From: Intestinibacter sp. | GTDB lineage: Bacteria; Bacillota; Clostridia; Peptostreptococcales; Peptostreptococcaceae | Assembly (NCBI RefSeq): GCF_022780145.1 | Contig: NZ_JALEXO010000001.1 | Coordinates: 1 to 8,139, forward strand | DNA: 8,139 bases | Direction: 5' to 3' | The notes under the pieces: generated by a model | The model's database searches: none | What the model was told of the DNA's origin: nothing | Seen by the model: only the letters and a program-made list of their open reading frames with translations | Translations under genes and position numbers: made by a program | Shown here: positions 5,826 to 8,139 of the stretch, one piece after another | Layout: each line of letters opens with the position of its first letter | Numbering within the stretch: position 1 is the first letter of the stretch

Positions 5826-5954
5826 TGTATGAAAATTATATTATAAATTATAATCAGAAATAAGTATATTTAAAACTTGTAAAATTTTCATATTTTAACC
5901 GTACATTTCATGCACCTAATCCGTTAAACATTATGAAGGGGGGTTTTAAAGCAA

Positions 5955-6416
5955 ATGGATATTGAGGAACAATACGACAAAATATATCGCTATTACTATT
6001 TCAAAATATACGACAAGCAATTAGCCGAAGATATTACGCAAGAAACTTTTCTTCGCTTTTTTAGGCAGAATTTAAATATCGACAACAGTAAAGAGTTAGC
6101 GTATTTATACACTATCGCTAGAAACCTATGCGTCGATACATTTCGCAAAAAGCCAGTTGAAAGTTTGGATAAAATTGAAGAAGAAGCTACCTACGATCCG
6201 TCAGATAAATGGACTGATGGATTTACTTTAAAGTCCACAATCGCTAAGCTTCCAAAGGACGAACAGGAGCTATTATTACTTAGGTATGCAAACGAGCTTC
6301 CTATTAACTCCATTTGCAAAATTACCGGACTTTCACGATTTGCGATACATCGCAGGCTATCAAAAGCTTTAAAATGGCTAAAGGAAGAATTAAAGAAGGG
6401 AGGTTTTTCTGAATGA
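5955..6416 (+). CDS. ECF-type RNA polymerase sigma-70 family factor
   Basis: A compact 153-residue sigma factor that should direct RNA polymerase to a few promoters, probably including its own operon. Region 2 covers about residues 1-66, with the core-binding stretch DKQLAEDITQETFLRFF (20-36) and the -10 recognition segment ending in TIARNLCVDTFRKK. Region 4 covers about 95-146, with LPKDEQELLLLRY (99-111) and a helix-turn-helix ITGLSRFAIHRRLSKALKWL (123-142). Regions 1 and 3 are absent, as in ECF factors. AAGGGGGG (5936-5943) lies 11 bases before the ATG, a rather wide spacing. The stop overlaps the next start (ATGA, 6413-6416). Five of nine arginines are CGN (four CGC) and three are AGG, unlike the AGA-only asd and dapA genes, suggesting horizontal transfer. 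I cannot assign an ECF group. Confidence 0.88.
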   Translation: MDIEEQYDKIYRYYYFKIYDKQLAEDITQETFLRFFRQNLNIDNSKELAYLYTIARNLCVDTFRKKPVESLDKIEEEATYDPSDKWTDGFTLKSTIAKLPKDEQELLLLRYANELPINSICKITGLSRFAIHRRLSKALKWLKEELKKGGFSE

Positions 6417-7144
6417 ATAAAAAATTGAAAAATGATATTCAAAAGGCATTTGAAGCTCCTACACCAAATCAGCAGGAAAAAATGAGATTTTTAAGAACAC
6501 TACCTAAACCTAAAATTAGTATGTGGCAATTTATTTTGACACAAGCTACTTTTTTGAGAAAGTGGACATTGCTTATTTCTTTGACGCTAATAATACCTGC
6601 TCTGTTAGGAACCTATTACATCGATTTAAATACTATATGGGTTATATCGTCGCTTATCCCATTTCTTGCGCTTTTAGCAGTTACAGAGAGCACACGATCT
6701 GCTGTGTACGGTATGATTGAATTTGAAATGTCGACAAGATTTTCACTAAAAAGTGTTGTGCTTGCTAGATTGAGTATTTTAGGTATACTCGACTTTATCA
6801 TTCTTTGCTGTGTTACACCGCTGTGCTGTATCAGTAGCGAAATTTCATTGTTTCAAACAGCGATATATCTGTTTGTTCCATACCTACTGACTGTAAACAC
6901 AAACTTATGGATAACACGTCATTTTCAAGGCAAGGAATCGATTTATGCCTGCATGAGCATTGCAGTATTAATTAGCGGATTAAATGTAAGCTTACATTTT
7001 ATTGCAAAATTCATATATCAATTCTCTTACTTTAACTGGTGGCTATTACTAGCAGTCATTTTAATCGCAGGAATGATAAATGAATTATCTCATACTATAA
7101 AACAAACGGAGGAATACAGATGGAACTTATCATTGATAGACTAA
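6413..7144 (+). CDS. Six-helix membrane protein of unknown function, sigma-linked
   Basis: I do not recognise a named family. The 243-residue protein has a polar N-terminal cytoplasmic arm (about 1-48, starting MNKKLKNDIQKAFEAP). About six hydrophobic helices follow, roughly at 51-69, 74-92, 115-139, 144-165, 177-198 and 205-222, and a short polar tail ends it. A cysteine-rich patch lies at 132-139 (CC, CC). It is translated from AAGGGAGG (6396-6403) nine bases before an ATG that overlaps the sigma stop, and it overlaps the ABC ATPase start by 25 bases, so the proteins are probably made together. The position directly after an ECF sigma gene, plus the cytoplasmic arm, makes it a candidate membrane anti-sigma factor. 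It could instead be an ABC-2-like permease subunit. Both ideas are inference. Confidence 0.8.
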   Translation: MNKKLKNDIQKAFEAPTPNQQEKMRFLRTLPKPKISMWQFILTQATFLRKWTLLISLTLIIPALLGTYYIDLNTIWVISSLIPFLALLAVTESTRSAVYGMIEFEMSTRFSLKSVVLARLSILGILDFIILCCVTPLCCISSEISLFQTAIYLFVPYLLTVNTNLWITRHFQGKESIYACMSIAVLISGLNVSLHFIAKFIYQFSYFNWWLLLAVILIAGMINELSHTIKQTEEYRWNLSLID

Positions 7145-7821
7145 CAAAACAATATAAAAACAAAATAGCTGTAGATCGCATTTCACTCAAATTACAAAAA
7201 GGTGTTTACGGTCTTTTGGGTGCCAATGGTGCAGGAAAAACTACCTTAATGCGTATGATCTGTGGCGTACTAAAACCAACTAGTGGAACTATCACTTTCG
7301 ATGGTTTTGATGTGTCAACAGAAGAATATCGCTCAGAATTAGGTTATTTGCCACAAGACTTTGGGTATTATCCTGAATTCACAGGAATGGATTTTCTTCT
7401 CTATATGGCTGCATTAAAGGGCTTAGATAAATCTCATGCAAAACGCAAGGCTTCTAAATTGCTAGAATTAGTATCTCTACAGGATAAGGCTAATAAAAAA
7501 ATCAAGACCTATTCTGGTGGTATGAAACAGCGACTTGGGATTGCACAAGCATTATTAAACGACCCGAAAATTTTAGTTTTAGACGAACCAACTGCTGGAC
7601 TTGATCCAAAGGAAAGAGTAAAATTCCGAGACATAATTGCAGAGCTAGGCAAGGAAAGTATTGTTTTACTTTCTACTCATATTATTTCGGATATCGAACA
7701 TATTGCAGATACAGTTTTAATGATGAAGCATGGTCAAATTATTTACCAAGGCAAATGGGAGGACAATCGTGAAGATTTGGAAACATTTTATCTAGAACAA
7801 TTTGAGGAGGAAGAAAGATGA
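7120..7821 (+). CDS. ABC transporter ATP-binding protein (ABC-2 type exporter)
   Basis: Cytoplasmic ATPase that would power an ABC-2 type exporter together with the permease begun at 7818. The 233-residue protein carries every core motif: Walker A GANGAGKTT (34-42), Q-loop YLPQD (Gln79), signature YSGGMKQR (131-138), Walker B ILVLDEP (151-157) with catalytic Glu156, D-loop AGLDP (159-163) and switch His187 in LLSTH. It begins at an ATG eight bases after GGAGG (7108-7112), inside the end of the membrane-protein gene, and its stop overlaps the permease start (ATGA). Seven of ten arginines are CGN, in contrast to the lysine operon. Relatives act in peptide antibiotic resistance or self-immunity, and YxlF of the B. 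subtilis sigY operon is a positional analogue. The substrate cannot be read from the sequence. Confidence 0.94.
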   Translation: MELIIDRLTKQYKNKIAVDRISLKLQKGVYGLLGANGAGKTTLMRMICGVLKPTSGTITFDGFDVSTEEYRSELGYLPQDFGYYPEFTGMDFLLYMAALKGLDKSHAKRKASKLLELVSLQDKANKKIKTYSGGMKQRLGIAQALLNDPKILVLDEPTAGLDPKERVKFRDIIAELGKESIVLLSTHIISDIEHIADTVLMMKHGQIIYQGKWEDNREDLETFYLEQFEEEER

Positions 7822-8139
7822 AACAACTATTGAAATTTGAACTAAAAAAAATATTAAACAAAAAATCGAGTCTAATAGCTATGGCACTCGGATTGTTGCT
7901 GATAATTGTATCTAATATATCCTTAATTCGTCAATCATCACTATATCTAGGTGGAGAAAATAATTTAGAAGGTGTCTCCGCTATTAAAAAACAAACAGAA
8001 ATAGAAAATTCTCTAACCTCAGAATTAAGCGATGAATTTATGACGAAATTTTTAAAGGACTATCAACTACAATTAAAAAACAATCCCAACGAAGATTATT
8101 TTTCTCTAATTGCTCCTAAATCAAATCTGTTCTCTCTGA
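7818..8139 (+). CDS. ABC-2 type permease, partial (cut by window end)
   Basis: An open frame of 107 codons runs off the window end. It begins MKQLLKFELKKILNKKSS, a basic cytoplasmic N-terminus typical of ABC-2 permeases. A hydrophobic helix follows at about residues 19-38 (LIAMALGLLLIIVSNISLI), then a polar stretch from about 39 to the end that probably lies outside the membrane. GAGGAGG (7804-7810) lies seven bases before the ATG, and the ATG overlaps the ATPase stop codon, so it is translationally coupled and is the likely membrane partner of that ATPase. Family placement rests on the N-terminus and on context because most of the protein is missing. Confidence 0.75.
   Translation, partial: MKQLLKFELKKILNKKSSLIAMALGLLLIIVSNISLIRQSSLYLGGENNLEGVSAIKKQTEIENSLTSELSDEFMTKFLKDYQLQLKNNPNEDYFSLIAPKSNLFSL

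Noticed and set aside
5895..5925. Possible ECF promoter before the sigma gene: AACC (5897-5900) and CGT (5922-5924).
   Set aside because: The gap between the AAC-type -35 and CGT-type -10 motifs is about 21 bases, longer than the usual 15-17. No better spaced pair was found, so the self-regulating promoter remains unlocated.
5933..5965. A ten-codon upstream frame (MKGGFKANGY) overlapping the sigma factor start.
   Set aside because: It has no ribosome site of its own, and its codons 2-4 are the Shine-Dalgarno of the sigma gene. It is most likely a by-product of that site.
6191..6801. Short frames on either strand within the sigma and membrane-protein genes.
   Set aside because: They overlap coding regions with good start signals and coupling, and have no supported start or family.

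Overview
The window is very AT-rich and has strong Shine-Dalgarno sites. Arginine is coded almost only by AGA in the first part. It looks like a low-GC Clostridia chromosome, most likely Peptostreptococcaceae. A serine dehydratase gene next to asd-dapA-dapB-dapD/H matches what I recall of the Clostridioides difficile chromosome, but the genus is an inference.

Region 1 (1-1870): a single-chain iron-sulfur L-serine dehydratase gene is read leftwards. A roughly 640-base, AT-rich divergent control region follows. It holds a likely sdaB promoter, a cre-like palindrome, and a complete lysine riboswitch with a switchable terminator facing right.

Region 2 (1870-5540): a lysine/diaminopimelate operon, asd-dapA-dapB-dapH. 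Asd makes aspartate semialdehyde, DapA condenses it with pyruvate, DapB reduces the product to tetrahydrodipicolinate, and DapH acetylates that. This commits the cell to the acetyl branch of the DAP pathway. The lysine riboswitch should shut the operon off by early termination when lysine is plentiful. Stable hairpins lie in the dapA-dapB and dapB-dapH gaps, and a strong terminator closes the operon. The true starts of dapB (TTG at 3937) and dapH (ATG at 4774) lie inside longer open frames.

Region 3 (5541-5830): a leftward remnant of an Rpn/PD-(D/E)XK transposase-like nuclease that keeps only the C-terminal tail. Inside it, a strong Shine-Dalgarno precedes an in-frame ATG that would give a 64-residue protein. 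This recalls the intragenic RpnS antitoxins described for E. coli Rpn genes.

Region 4 (5955-8139, cut by the window end): an ECF-type sigma factor, a six-helix membrane protein of unknown function, an ABC-2 type ATPase and the start of its permease, all translationally overlapping. Arginine codon use changes sharply here to many CGN and AGG codons, suggesting acquisition from elsewhere. The layout resembles the B. subtilis sigY-yxlCDEFG operon and suggests a self-regulated export, immunity or envelope-stress module with the membrane protein as candidate anti-sigma factor. It is the least explained part of the window.
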